Positions 17,897-27,000 of a DNA stretch of 64,000 bases are shown here, in pieces (position 1 is the first letter of the stretch; every line of letters begins with the position of its first letter). A program made the position numbers and the translations under genes. Below the pieces are notes generated by a model. The model made no database searches, was not told the origin of the DNA, and was given only the letters and a program-made list of their open reading frames with translations. Source of the DNA: Rhodoblastus sp963704565 (GTDB lineage Bacteria; Pseudomonadota; Alphaproteobacteria; Rhizobiales; Beijerinckiaceae); the NCBI GenBank assembly GCA_963704565.1, contig OY969917.1:1736001-1800000 (forward strand), written 5' to 3'.

Positions 17897-18019
17897 GATG
17901 AGACCATCGCCCGCTACCACGGCTACGACCGCGTCGCGCCAATTCCGGAAGAACGTCACTGTGCCGGACAATGTGCCGAGGCGGCGATGCGGCCGGCGGT
18001 CGCCAAGGCCCAGGCTTAA
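17897..18019 (+). pseudogene. C-terminal remnant of a gene cut by IS91-like copy C
   Basis: An open frame of 40 codons starts at the element junction and ends with TAA at 18017-18019. The peptide begins DETIARYHGYDRVAPIPEE. That stretch faintly resembles the ARxxGYDRxP segment of phenylalanyl-tRNA synthetase beta chains, but it is too short to call. No in-frame start lies between the element and this sequence, so it is probably a relic of a disrupted gene. Confidence 0.4.
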
Positions 18020-18123
18020 ACGGCGGCTCCAGTTTCGCGGGCGGGAACCGGAAAAGCGCGGCTCAAACTCTTCCTGTCCCCGAACGCGCGTTCGGCGGCG
18101 ATCATTTTTCGCTCGGTTTTTGC

Positions 18124-18146
18124 GCCTGACGAATCAGGCCTTTTTT
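18124..18146 (+). terminator. Possible rho-independent terminator (plus strand)
   Basis: Stem GCCTGA/TCAGGC with a four-base loop is followed by six T on the plus strand. It overlaps the 3' end of the minus-strand gene at 18134, so it may instead be incidental. Confidence 0.35.
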
Positions 18147-18280
18147 GCGAACGGCGACGCGGTCGGGCCGCCCTTGCCTTGCGCATTCTGATAGGCCGTG
18201 CTGGCGGCTTTCTTGGGCGCGTTCTTGTCCGCCTTCGGTTTCTTCGCCTCTTTGTTTCCCCTGACTTGACCTTTGGCCAT
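18134..18280 (-). CDS. Small basic protein (48 aa)
   Basis: A 48-residue, Lys- and Ala-rich protein starting MAKGQVRGNKEAKKPK and ending SPFAKKA. The ATG at 18280 is preceded by GGGAGG at ideal spacing. This pattern, a short, highly basic, disordered protein with an MAKGQxRxNKEAKKPK opening, occurs as a conserved hypothetical in Proteobacteria; the function is unknown. It is too short for usual gene finders but the ribosome-binding site and composition support it. Confidence 0.65.
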   Translation of the reverse strand: MAKGQVRGNKEAKKPKADKNAPKKAASTAYQNAQGKGGPTASPFAKKA

Positions 18281-18318
18281 GATGTCCTCCCACGTTGAAA
18301 ACGAAATAGCGCCTCGTT

Positions 18319-18419
18319 AGAGCCTTTTCCGTTCCTTCGGAATCGGAAGAAGTCCCTAACTCATTATTTTAACGCATATTCTTGTCCAAAAAGTCTGCAA
18401 CTTTTTGGGAATATGCTCT
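18319..18419 (+). repeat. RIME-like palindromic repeat, copy 1 (101 bp)
   Basis: A 101-bp unit from AGAGCC to GCTCT. It contains two potential hairpins: an imperfect one around TTCCGTTCCTTCGGAATCGG and a perfect one with arms CATATTC and CCAAAAAGT pairing ACTTTTTGG and GAATATG. Five copies occur in the window. The architecture (about 100 bp, two palindromes) resembles the RIME1 elements of rhizobia. Confidence 0.85.
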
Positions 18420-18520
18420 AGAGCCTTTTCCGTTCCTTCGGAATCGGAAGAAGTCCCTAACTCATTATTTTAACGCATATTCTTGTCCAAAAAGTCTGCA
18501 ACTTTTTGGGAATATGCTCT
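18420..18520 (+). repeat. RIME-like palindromic repeat, copy 2 (tandem, identical)
   Basis: Directly follows copy 1 in the same orientation with no spacer and is identical base for base. It ends four bases from the stop codon of the GcrA-like gene, so it could shape the 3' end of that transcript. Confidence 0.85.
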
Positions 18521-18523
18521 AAA

Positions 18524-18838
18524 TCACCTGGCGACCGGGATCGACCTGGCGGCTTTGACCGGCGCAAACGCCATCTTTTTGTGGGCGGCGCAATAGCTGT
18601 CTCCCAGCAGGCGCCGGCAGCCGCAAAAGCGGAAGGCGTCAAATTGCTGGGGGTCGCCGATCGGCCAGCGACACATGTCGCCGCGCAGCTGCGCAAGGCG
18701 AACCGGCCGGGAGCCGGGCAGCGTCGTCCATTTCGCGCTGACCGCTTGTGCGACGATGAACTGCGAAGCCGCATCCTGCCGTCGCGCCAAGACGTTACTG
18801 AAACTGGGCTGGCCCTGCGAATTGCCGTTTTTGTGCAT
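18524..18838 (-). CDS. GcrA C-terminal-domain protein lacking the HTH
   Basis: A 104-residue protein whose C-terminal 50 residues match the zinc-binding end of the cell-cycle regulator GcrA: CRWPIGDPQ, then FCGCRRLLGDSYCAAHKKMAF. Full GcrA proteins are about 170 residues with an N-terminal helix-turn-helix that binds methylated GANTC sites. That part is absent here and is not found in frame upstream. The ATG at 18838 has GGGAGGCG upstream. It may be a paralogue that still contacts RNA polymerase sigma70 or a decayed gcrA. True gcrA presumably lies elsewhere. Confidence 0.75.
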   Translation of the reverse strand: MHKNGNSQGQPSFSNVLARRQDAASQFIVAQAVSAKWTTLPGSRPVRLAQLRGDMCRWPIGDPQQFDAFRFCGCRRLLGDSYCAAHKKMAFAPVKAARSIPVAR

Positions 18839-19241
18839 TTTGATTTCGCCTCCCGCGATAAGACGGCGTTCCGACGAAAACGCGCAAGTCTACGATTGCT
18901 GGAAATAAAAGTAATCTTGCAAAAAGCGCGTTCGCGCCTTTCGCATCCCGCTTGCGGGGCTGGCAGAGAAAACATTTCGGGCTGGATCGGAATCCGGCGC
19001 AAATTGCCCCGCGGTCGAAACGACCTTATACGCCCTTGCCGCTGCTTTTGCGAGACAATTCAGCTTCGCCATGACGCCAGCGGACGAAAAGCGTACGAAC
19101 AAAGGTCGATTATGGCGGCTTCGGCGTTCGAATCGGATTTTATCGGCCGCATGCGAAATGCTGTTGCGGACAAAATTCGGGAATTGCGCGCTTGCCGCGA
19201 AATGGTACGAATCTCCCAAATTTATCGCCCCAGGAAGCTTC
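18839..19241. other. Intergenic region between GcrA-like gene and mog
   Basis: About 400 bp between divergent genes. Reading frames cross it on both strands but none has a good start site, family match or normal codon pattern. It presumably contains the two promoters. Confidence 0.5.
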
Positions 19242-19781
19242 ATGATCTCCACCCCGGCCAAAATCGGCGTCCTGACCATTTCCGACCGCGCCAGCGCCGG
19301 GGTCTATCAAGATATTTCCGGCCCGGCGATCGCCGAATGGCTGGGCAAGGCGCTGTCCGTTCCCTTCGAACTCGACATGCGGGTCATTCCCGACGGTTTC
19401 AACTCGGTGCGCGACACATTGATCGACATGGCCGACCATGCCGGCTGCTGCCTGGTGCTGACCACCGGCGGCACCGGCCCGGCGCCGCGCGACCTGACCC
19501 CCGAGGCGACGCTCGCCGCCGCCCATCGCGAATTGCCCGGCTTCGGCGAATTGATGCGGATGAAAAGCGTGGAGCAGACGCCGACCGCCATTCTGTCGCG
19601 CCAGACCGCCGCCCATCGCGGGGCCTGCCTGATCGTGAACCTGCCGGGCAGCCCGCGCTCGATCGACTTGTGCCTGAACGCGGTCTTTCCCGCCGTCCCC
19701 TATTGCGTCGAATTGATCGGCGGCGCCTGGCTCGACACCAATCCGGCCTTTGTCAAAACGGTGAGGCCGGCTAAAAAATAG
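19242..19781 (+). CDS. mog: Mog, molybdopterin adenylyltransferase
   Basis: A 179-residue MoaB/Mog-family protein. It opens with KIGVLTISDRASAG and carries the MPT/ATP-binding TTGGTGPAPRDLTPEAT loop (residues 74-90) and the later LPGSPRS motif. Mog adenylylates molybdopterin before molybdenum insertion by MoeA. The ATG at 19242 was chosen over an upstream ATG because CAGGAAG precedes it and the protein then starts as the family does. A decayed copy of its first 20 codons lies behind hpnN at 5714. Confidence 0.92.
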   Translation: MISTPAKIGVLTISDRASAGVYQDISGPAIAEWLGKALSVPFELDMRVIPDGFNSVRDTLIDMADHAGCCLVLTTGGTGPAPRDLTPEATLAAAHRELPGFGELMRMKSVEQTPTAILSRQTAAHRGACLIVNLPGSPRSIDLCLNAVFPAVPYCVELIGGAWLDTNPAFVKTVRPAKK

Positions 19782-19885
19782 GCTGAAGCGCTGCTTTTTA
19801 TTTCTGGATTTTTGCAGGCGAAGGTTATCATCCTGCGCGCTGGCGGTTAGAATTCGGCGTCCGTTTAGCGCGATCAGGGGGAGCG

Positions 19886-22405
19886 ATGCCGGGACCGGCG
19901 ACGGTGAGCGCGGCGAACGCCAAGGCGAAACGACTGGTGGAGATGACGGCGGCCTATCGGCCGCTGGTCGGCGTCCCCGATGAATTCATCGCTGCGGACG
20001 GGCGCCCGCGCGGCCATTGGCTGGAGTTTTTCGCCAAGCTCGCCGAACTCGGCGGCGAGGATATCGCGCGCCGTTTCGAGACCGTCGAGCGCAATATCCG
20101 CGAACAGGGCGTCTCCTATCGCGCCTATGGCGAGACGGTCGATCGCGCCTGGCCGCTCAGCCACCTGCCGCTGCTGATCTCCGAACGGGACTGGGCGGTG
20201 ATCGAGGCCGGCGTCACCCAGCGCGCCGAGGTGTTCGAAGGACTGCTCGCCGATCTTTACGGCAAGGGCGAGCTGATCTCGGGCGGCGTCCTGCCCGCCG
20301 CGGCGGTGACCGGCAGCGCCGACTTCCTCCATCCGATGATCGGCGTGCAGCCGCGCGGCGGACGTTTCTTGAGCCTCTACGCCGCCGACATCGGGCGCGG
20401 GCCGGACGGCCAATGGTGGGTGCTCAACGACCGCGCCCAGGCGCCTTCCGGTCTCGGCTATGCGCTGGAAAACCGCCTCAACCTGTCGCGCGCCTTCCAG
20501 AACATCTATCGCGACATGAACGTGCGGCGGCTCGCGCCTTTCTTTCAGCAATTCCAGGCCGGCCTCGCCGCCCTGGCCAGCCGCTCCGATCCGCGCATCT
20601 GCCTGCACACGCCCGGCCCCTATAGCGAGACCTATTACGAACAGGCCTATCTCGCCCGCTATCTCGGCTTCGTTCTGGTCGAGGGCGCCGATCTCGTGGC
20701 GCGCGACGGCCAGGTCCATGTCCGCACCATCGCCGGGCTCAAGCGCGCCGACGTGATCTGGCGGCGCATCGATTCCGACTTCGCCGATCCGCTGGAGCTG
20801 AAAGGCGGCTCGCATCTCGGCGTGCCGGGCCTGATCGAGATCATCCGCCGGGGCAATGTGGCCTTGGCCAACGCCATCGGCGCCGGCGTCGCCGAGACGC
20901 CCGCGCTGCTCGGCTTCATCGCCAATCTCGCCGGCCGCCTGCTCGGCGAAAAGCCGATTTTGCCGAATATCGCGACCTGGTGGTGCGGCCAGGAGGCGGA
21001 GCGCGAATATGTGCTCGATCGCCTGGAAGACATGGCGATCGCGCCGGCTTTCAGCGGCGCGTCGTCGCGCGCCTTGCTCGGCCGCTCGGTCGTCGCCGGC
21101 GAATTGAGCGAACAGCGGCGGGCGGCGCTGGCCGCCGCGATCCGCGAGCGCGGCGCCGATTTCGTCGGCCAGGAAGTCGTCCGGCTCTCGACCACCCCGG
21201 TATGGACGGAGGACAGGCTGGAGCCGCGCCCCTTCGTGCTGCGCGTTTATGCGGCGGTCGGGGCGGACGGCAAGTTCCACGTCATGCCGGGGGGCTTCTG
21301 CCGCGTTTCCGACCGCATCGACTCGCGCGCCGTCGCCATGGGCGCGGGGGTGCAGACCGCCGATGTCTGGATCGCGGCGACCCGTCCGGTCGAGCAGACC
21401 AGCCTGCTGCCGCGCGCCGATTCGGTGTCGATCCGGCGCATCATGGGCAATCTGCCCAGCCGCGCCGCCGACAATCTGTTCTGGCTCGGCCGCTATATCG
21501 AACGCGCCGAGGCGACCCTGCGGCTGATCCGCTGTCTGGCGCGCCGCGCCATCGAGAACGAGGATATTTATCGCGAAGGCGCGGCGACCATCCAGCGCCT
21601 GCGCAAATTGCTCTCCGACTGGGGCGCGGTCCCCGTCAAGCCGAAATCCGCGTTGTCGGCGCAGGCCTTTCTCAACGCCGCCATGTTCAATATCGATGAG
21701 AACGGCTCGGCGGTTTCGCTCGCCCGGGCCTCAAGGCGCACGGCTTCGGCGATCCGCGAGCGCCTGTCGAGCGATGCCTGGCGCATCATTGTCAACCTCT
21801 ATGAAAAGCTTGAGGATGGCGTCCTTCCCCTCGATGAGCCGGAAATTCTGGAACTGACCGAAAAGGCCCTCCAGGCGGTGGCGAGCATTTCCGGCCTCGC
21901 GCAGGAGAACATGAACCGCGTCGCCGGCTGGCGTTTTCTCGAAATGGGGCGAAGGCTGGAGCGCGCCGTCAATACCTGCGCCTTCGTGCGCATTTTCGGC
22001 ATGGAGCAGGCTCAAGGCTCCGATTTCGACGTGCTGCTCGAACTGATCGATTCCCAGATCACCTATCGCTCGCGCTATCTTGTCGGCGTCGCGCCCGACC
22101 CTTTGCGCGACATGGCCCTGCTCGATCCCTACAATCCGCGCTCGGTCGCCTTCCAGACCGAAAGGCTCGCCGAACATATCGCCACGCTGCCGGTGCTGAA
22201 ATTCGACGGCATGCTGGAGGCGCCGAACCGCATCGCGATCGAGGTTCAGGCCGATTTGCAGACCAAGGTGGCGTCCGGCGTCACCAGCGATTACGTCCTG
22301 TCGATCGAGCGGCGGCTGACAGGCCTCGCCGACGCCATCGCCGCGCGCTATTTCCTGCATGGCGCCAACGCCGGGCGGGCCGAGAAGCAGGTGGGGCTGG
22401 CGTGA
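19886..22405 (+). CDS. Fused circularly permuted ATP-grasp / alpha-E protein
   Basis: An 839-residue fusion. Residues about 40-490 are a circularly permuted ATP-grasp type 2 domain (VLNDRAQAPSGLGYALENR, TPGPYSETYYEQAYLARYLG, RRIDSDFADPLEL). Residues about 520-830 are an alpha-E helical domain (NLPSRAADNLFWLGRYIERAEATLRL). These families are predicted to catalyse ATP-dependent amide or peptide bond formation with an alpha-E partner. The homologous domains are separate genes at 32281-34739. Its stop overlaps the start of the transglutaminase gene (GTGA), so the two are translationally coupled. Substrate unknown. Confidence 0.9.
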   Translation: MPGPATVSAANAKAKRLVEMTAAYRPLVGVPDEFIAADGRPRGHWLEFFAKLAELGGEDIARRFETVERNIREQGVSYRAYGETVDRAWPLSHLPLLISERDWAVIEAGVTQRAEVFEGLLADLYGKGELISGGVLPAAAVTGSADFLHPMIGVQPRGGRFLSLYAADIGRGPDGQWWVLNDRAQAPSGLGYALENRLNLSRAFQNIYRDMNVRRLAPFFQQFQAGLAALASRSDPRICLHTPGPYSETYYEQAYLARYLGFVLVEGADLVARDGQVHVRTIAGLKRADVIWRRIDSDFADPLELKGGSHLGVPGLIEIIRRGNVALANAIGAGVAETPALLGFIANLAGRLLGEKPILPNIATWWCGQEAEREYVLDRLEDMAIAPAFSGASSRALLGRSVVAGELSEQRRAALAAAIRERGADFVGQEVVRLSTTPVWTEDRLEPRPFVLRVYAAVGADGKFHVMPGGFCRVSDRIDSRAVAMGAGVQTADVWIAATRPVEQTSLLPRADSVSIRRIMGNLPSRAADNLFWLGRYIERAEATLRLIRCLARRAIENEDIYREGAATIQRLRKLLSDWGAVPVKPKSALSAQAFLNAAMFNIDENGSAVSLARASRRTASAIRERLSSDAWRIIVNLYEKLEDGVLPLDEPEILELTEKALQAVASISGLAQENMNRVAGWRFLEMGRRLERAVNTCAFVRIFGMEQAQGSDFDVLLELIDSQITYRSRYLVGVAPDPLRDMALLDPYNPRSVAFQTERLAEHIATLPVLKFDGMLEAPNRIAIEVQADLQTKVASGVTSDYVLSIERRLTGLADAIAARYFLHGANAGRAEKQVGLA

Positions 22406-23301
22406 TCTACGACATCAAACACGTCACCACCTATAACTACGAGGCGCCGGTCGCTTTTTCGCTCTGCGCCCTGCGGCTGCGGCCGACGAGCCGCGCCGGG
22501 CAGAAGGTGATCGACGTGCGCGTCGACATCGATCCGGCGGCGGCCCGGCGCGTGCGCCGCCAGGACTTCTTCGGCAACGATTTCGAGATTGTCCGCGTCG
22601 AATCCGAACATCGCGAGCTGGCGGTGACGGCGCGGGCGCGCATCGCCGTATCGCGGCCGATCGCGCCGGCGGCGACGGCAATCTGGGAGGACGCGCGCCA
22701 GCACGCCTTTTCGGTCAGGGATCTCGGGCCGCAATCGCCCGCCCATTTCATCTACGCGAGCCGGCTGGTCACGCTCGACGAACCGGTGATCGCCTATGCG
22801 CGCCGGAGTTTTCCGCCCGGCCGGCAGGTTCTGGACGGCGCGGGCGAACTGATGGAGCGCATCTGGGAGGATTTCGACTACGATCCCAAGGCGACCCTGG
22901 TTTCGACGCCGCTCGGCGAGGCTTTCGCGAAGAAGAAAGGCGTCTGCCAGGACTTCGCCCATATCATGATCGCCGGCCTGCGCGGAATCGGCCTGCCGGC
23001 GCGCTATGTCAGCGGCTATCTGCGCACCGTGCCGCCGCCCGGCGAGGAGAGGCTGGAAGGCGCCGACGCCACCCACGCCTGGGTCGCGGTCTGGTGCGGC
23101 CCCGACGACGGCTGGGTCGGCCTCGACCCGACCAACAAGATCCTGGTCGGCGACGATCACATCATCCTCGCCGAAGGCCGCGATTACGCCGACATTTCAC
23201 CGATCGAAGGCGTCATCCTCTCCTCCGGCGGCCAGGACGTCGATGTCGCCGTGGACGTGATTCCGGTGAAGTCCGAAGACGCGCCGCCGACTTTCGGGTG
23301 A
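22402..23301 (+). CDS. Transglutaminase-like cysteine protease family protein
   Basis: A 299-residue protein with a bacterial transglutaminase N-terminal beta region (residues 1-80) and a transglutaminase core. The catalytic triad is complete: Cys182 in KGVCQDFAH, His225 in THAWV and Asp242 in GLDPTN. It starts with GTG overlapping the upstream stop. In the conserved operon with ATP-grasp and alpha-E proteins it is thought to cleave or transfer a peptide or isopeptide bond made by them. It is cytoplasmic by sequence, with no signal peptide. Confidence 0.9.
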   Translation: MIYDIKHVTTYNYEAPVAFSLCALRLRPTSRAGQKVIDVRVDIDPAAARRVRRQDFFGNDFEIVRVESEHRELAVTARARIAVSRPIAPAATAIWEDARQHAFSVRDLGPQSPAHFIYASRLVTLDEPVIAYARRSFPPGRQVLDGAGELMERIWEDFDYDPKATLVSTPLGEAFAKKKGVCQDFAHIMIAGLRGIGLPARYVSGYLRTVPPPGEERLEGADATHAWVAVWCGPDDGWVGLDPTNKILVGDDHIILAEGRDYADISPIEGVILSSGGQDVDVAVDVIPVKSEDAPPTFG

Positions 23302-23420
23302 GGGGCCGGGTGACTGGCCTCGACGCCGATCGCGCCTCGGAGAAGGGCTTTCCTGATGACATTGCAGCCAATCCCCCCGCCCCTCACCCTAACCCTCTCC
23401 CCGTGAACGGGGAGAGGGAA
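23296..23420. repeat. 125-bp direct repeat, left copy, with CCCTCTCCCC palindrome
   Basis: The 125 bp starting GGGTGAGGGGCC recur almost unchanged at 23841-23965 (one difference seen). The right end contains a perfect palindrome at 23393-23418 with 12-base arms CCCTCTCCCCGT. The left end overlaps the last codons of the transglutaminase gene, so the duplication captured a piece of that gene's 3' end. Confidence 0.85.
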
Positions 23421-23437
23421 ACAAAATTGAGGCGTTG

Positions 23438-23794
23438 ATGCGCGGGTTGCGTTATTTTGAGATCGAACGCTCTCGGAATCTTCGGCGCGATGCGCCATCC
23501 GCCGAGGCGAAACTTTGGGCGCGATTGCGGGCGCGGCGGCTTGCTGGCCTCAAATTCGTGAGGCAGGAAAATATCGGGCCTTATTTCGTGGATTTTATCT
23601 GCCGCGAAAAGCGCCTGATCGTCGAAGTGGACGGCGCCACTCATTCAACGCCGGAAGAACGCGCGCGCGACGCCAGACGGGATTCCTTCCTTCGCGCCGA
23701 AAGATATCGAGTCCTGCGCGTGACCAACGACGACGTATTCCACAATCTCGAAGGCGTTTGCGAAACGATTCTGGCTGCCTTGGAGAATGAATGA
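23438..23794 (+). CDS. DUF559 endonuclease-domain protein
   Basis: A 118-residue protein of the DUF559/Vsr-like restriction-endonuclease fold. Motifs seen are the opening RNLRRDAPSAEAKLW, the core GPYFVDFICREKRLIVEVDG with the acidic and Lys/Glu residues of the nuclease site, and the closing RVLRVTNDDV. Start ATG 23438 is chosen over TTG 23435. It sits between two 125-bp direct repeats and CCCTCTCCCC-type palindromes. Such solitary DUF559 genes are often found in this setting, which suggests mobility. No partner methylase is nearby. Confidence 0.85.
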   Translation: MRGLRYFEIERSRNLRRDAPSAEAKLWARLRARRLAGLKFVRQENIGPYFVDFICREKRLIVEVDGATHSTPEERARDARRDSFLRAERYRVLRVTNDDVFHNLEGVCETILAALENE

Positions 23795-23840
23795 TGATCG
23801 GCCGTGTCACTCTCTCTCCCCGCGTGCGGGGAGAGGGCCG

Positions 23841-23965
23841 GGGTGAGGGGCCGGGTGACTGGCCTCGACGCCGATCGCGCCTCGGAGAAAGGCTTTCCTG
23901 ATGACATTGCAGCCAATCCCCCCGCCCCTCACCCTAACCCTCTCCCCGTGAACGGGGAGAGGGAA
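23841..23965. repeat. 125-bp direct repeat, right copy
   Basis: Second copy of the 23296-23420 repeat, including the same palindrome (23938-23963). A related GGGGAGAGGG hairpin lies just before it at about 23810-23835. Together the two copies bracket the DUF559 gene. Confidence 0.85.
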
Positions 23966-24092
23966 TGATTGGCGCCTGTTTCTTGGGCAACGCGCCTCTC
24001 GGCGCGACTAAAAGCCTGCTTTTCAGACGTGACAGGCTCGCGCTTTAGTCTTCATAAATTCAGACGCCGCCGCCAAAAGAGGCTTTCGCCGA

Positions 24093-27000
24093 ATGGCCAT
24101 TCTCGCCAAGCTCCACCATTCCACCCGCTATTCCTACGACCGCCCGGTTTCGCTCGGGCCGCAGATCGTCCGGCTGCGCCCCGCCCCGCATTGCCGCACG
24201 CAGGTGCTGGCTTATTCGCTGAAGATCGAGCCGCAAAACCATTTCATCAACTGGCAGCAAGATCCGCACGGCAATTATCTGGCTCGGCTGGTCTTTCCCG
24301 AGCCGGCCGATGTTTTCTCCATTACTGTCGATCTCATCGCCGAAATGGCGGTCCATAATCCATTCGACTTCTTCATCGAGGATTACGCCCAGACCTTCCC
24401 CTTTGTTTATGCCAACTCGCTCGCCAAGGATATTTCGGCCTATGTCGGGCCTGAGCCGGCCGGGCCGCTGCTGCAAAAATATCTCGATACGATCCCGCGC
24501 GAAAAATGCGGCGTGGTCGATTTCCTGGTCTGGCTCAATCAGGATTTGCACAAGAAGATCAATTATGTCGTGCGCATGGAGCCCGGCGTGCAGACGCCGG
24601 AGGAAAGCTTGCGACTGGCCTCCGGCTCGTGCCGCGACACCGGCTGGCTGCTGGTTCAGGTTCTGCGCCATCTCGGCTTCGCCGCGCGTTTCGTCTCCGG
24701 CTATCTGATCCAGTTGCGCGCCGACGTGAAATCGCTCGACGGGCCTTCCGGAACCGACCACGATTTCACCGATCTCCATGCCTGGGCGGAAGTCTATATT
24801 CCCGGCGCCGGCTGGATCGGCCTCGACCCGACCTCCGGCCTGTTCGCCGGCGAAGGCCATCTGCCGCTCGCCGCCACGCCGCATTACGCCTCCGCCGCGC
24901 CGATCGAAGGCTCTTTTACCGGCGACGCGCGCGGCGATTTCGCTTTCGAAATGACGGTCGAGCGGCTGGACGAAAAGCCGCGCGTCACCGCGCCTTTCTC
25001 GGATGAAGCCTGGCATGCGCTCGACGCGCTCGGCGAAAAGGTCGACGCCGATCTGCGCGCCCAGGACGTGCGCCTGACCATGGGCGGCGAGCCGACCTTC
25101 GTCTCGATCGACGATTACCAGGCGGCGGAGTGGAACACCGAGGCCGTCGGCCCGACCAAGCGCGCGATCGCCGACGAGCTCACCCGGCGCCTGCGCGAGA
25201 AATTCGCCCCCAATGGCTTTCTGCATTACGGCCAGGGCAAATGGTATCCCGGCGAGAGCCTGCCGCGCTGGACCTTTTCCATCTATTGGCGCAAGGACGG
25301 CGAGCCGATCTGGCGCGACGTCAATCTGATCGCGCGCGAAAACCCCGAACAGCCCTCGACGCCGGAGCAGGCGCGTCATTTCTGCGCGACTGTCGCCGAA
25401 AAGCTCATGATTCCAGAAGATTACGTCATTCCCGCCTATGAAGACCCGGCGCAATGGATCCTCAAGGAATCGGAACTGCCGTTCAATGTCACGCCCGGCG
25501 ACAGCAAGCTCGCCGAGCCGGAAGAGCGCGCCCGTTTCGCCAAAGTGTTCGACCGGGGCCTCGACACGCCGACCGGCTTCGTCCTGCCGGTCCAGCGCTG
25601 GAACGCCCAAGCCCAGACCCGAAGCTGGATCAGTCAGAAATGGCCGCTGCGGCGCGGCGCGATCTTCCTCAGCCCCGGCGATTCGCCGCTCGGCTTCCGC
25701 CTGCCGCTCTCGTCCCTGCCCTATGTGCCGCAGAGCGCCTATCCCTTCGTCGTGGAGCAGGATCCGACCGAGCCGCGCCAGCCTTTGCCCAGGGCCGACG
25801 TCATCGCCCAGAAATACCGGCGCGGCGCGGCCACACCCGACCAGCAGCCCGGGGACCAGCAGCAGTTTCTCGACTCTTCCGCGGAAGTGCGCACGGCGCT
25901 CACCGTCGAGCCGCGCGATGGCCGCCTGCATGTCTTCATGCCGCCCGTCGGTTTTCTGGAGGATTATCTCGAACTGCTCGCGGCGGTCGAGGAGACGGCA
26001 AAAGACCTCAACCTGCCGGTCCATATCGAGGGCTATCCGCCGCCGCTCGACTGGCGCATGCAAGTCATCCGGGTCGCGCCCGATCCCGGCGTGATCGAGG
26101 TCAATGTCCATCCCTCCGACAATTGGGACGAACTGGTCGAGATCAGCACGACGCTCTATGAACAGGCGCGGCTATCGCGGCTCGGCACGGAAAAATTCAT
26201 GATCGACGGTCGCCATGTCGGCACCGGCGGCGGCAATCATGTCGTCATCGGCGGCGCCACGCCCGACGACTCGCCCTTCCTGCGCCGGCCGGACCTGCTG
26301 AAAAGCCTCATCATTTTTTGGCAGCGCCACCCCTCGTTGTCCTATCTCTTCTCCGGCCTGTTCATCGGCCCGACCTCGCAATCACCGCGCATCGACGAGG
26401 CGCGTCACGACACGCTCTATGAGATGGAGATCGCGCTTAGCCATACGCCCGGGCCGGGCCAGGATTTTTTGCCGCCCTGGCTGGTGGACCGACTCTATCG
26501 CAACCTGCTGACCGATGTGACCGGCAACACCCATCGCGCCGAAATCTGCATCGACAAGCTCTATTCGCCCTCCGGCCCGACCGGACGGCTCGGCCTGGTC
26601 GAATTCCGCTCGTTCGAAATGCCGCCCGACGCGCGCATGTCGCTCGCCCAGCAGCTTCTGCTGCGCGCCCTGACAGCCTGGTTCTGGCGCGAGCCTCGGG
26701 AGGGCGCGCTGACGCGCTGGGGCACCAGCCTGCACGACCGCTTCATGCTGCCGCATTATGTCTGGCAGGATTTTTTGGACGTGCTCGAAGACCTGCGCCG
26801 CGCCGGCTATGCTTTCGACGAGGAATGGTATCGCGCGCAATATGAGTTCCGTTTCCCGTTCTATGGCCAGGTCGAACATTCCGGCGTGAAGCTCGAAATC
26901 CGGCAGGCTCTGGAGCCCTGGCATGTCATGGGCGAGGAAGGCGCGGTCGGCGGCACGGTGCGCTTCGTCGATTCCTCGGTCGAACGCCTGCAGGTTCGCG

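Noticed and set aside
17897..18019. Assignment of the 40-codon remnant to phenylalanyl-tRNA synthetase beta
   Set aside because: Only the ARYHGYDRVAPIP segment is suggestive; the rest does not fit, so no name was given.
18457..19002. 181-residue minus-strand frame near the GcrA-like gene
   Set aside because: It overlaps the better-supported GcrA-domain frame and runs into the palindromic repeat.
24060..26111. 683-codon minus-strand frame under the DUF2126 gene
   Set aside because: Shadow of a strongly supported gene; Arg-rich with no domain.
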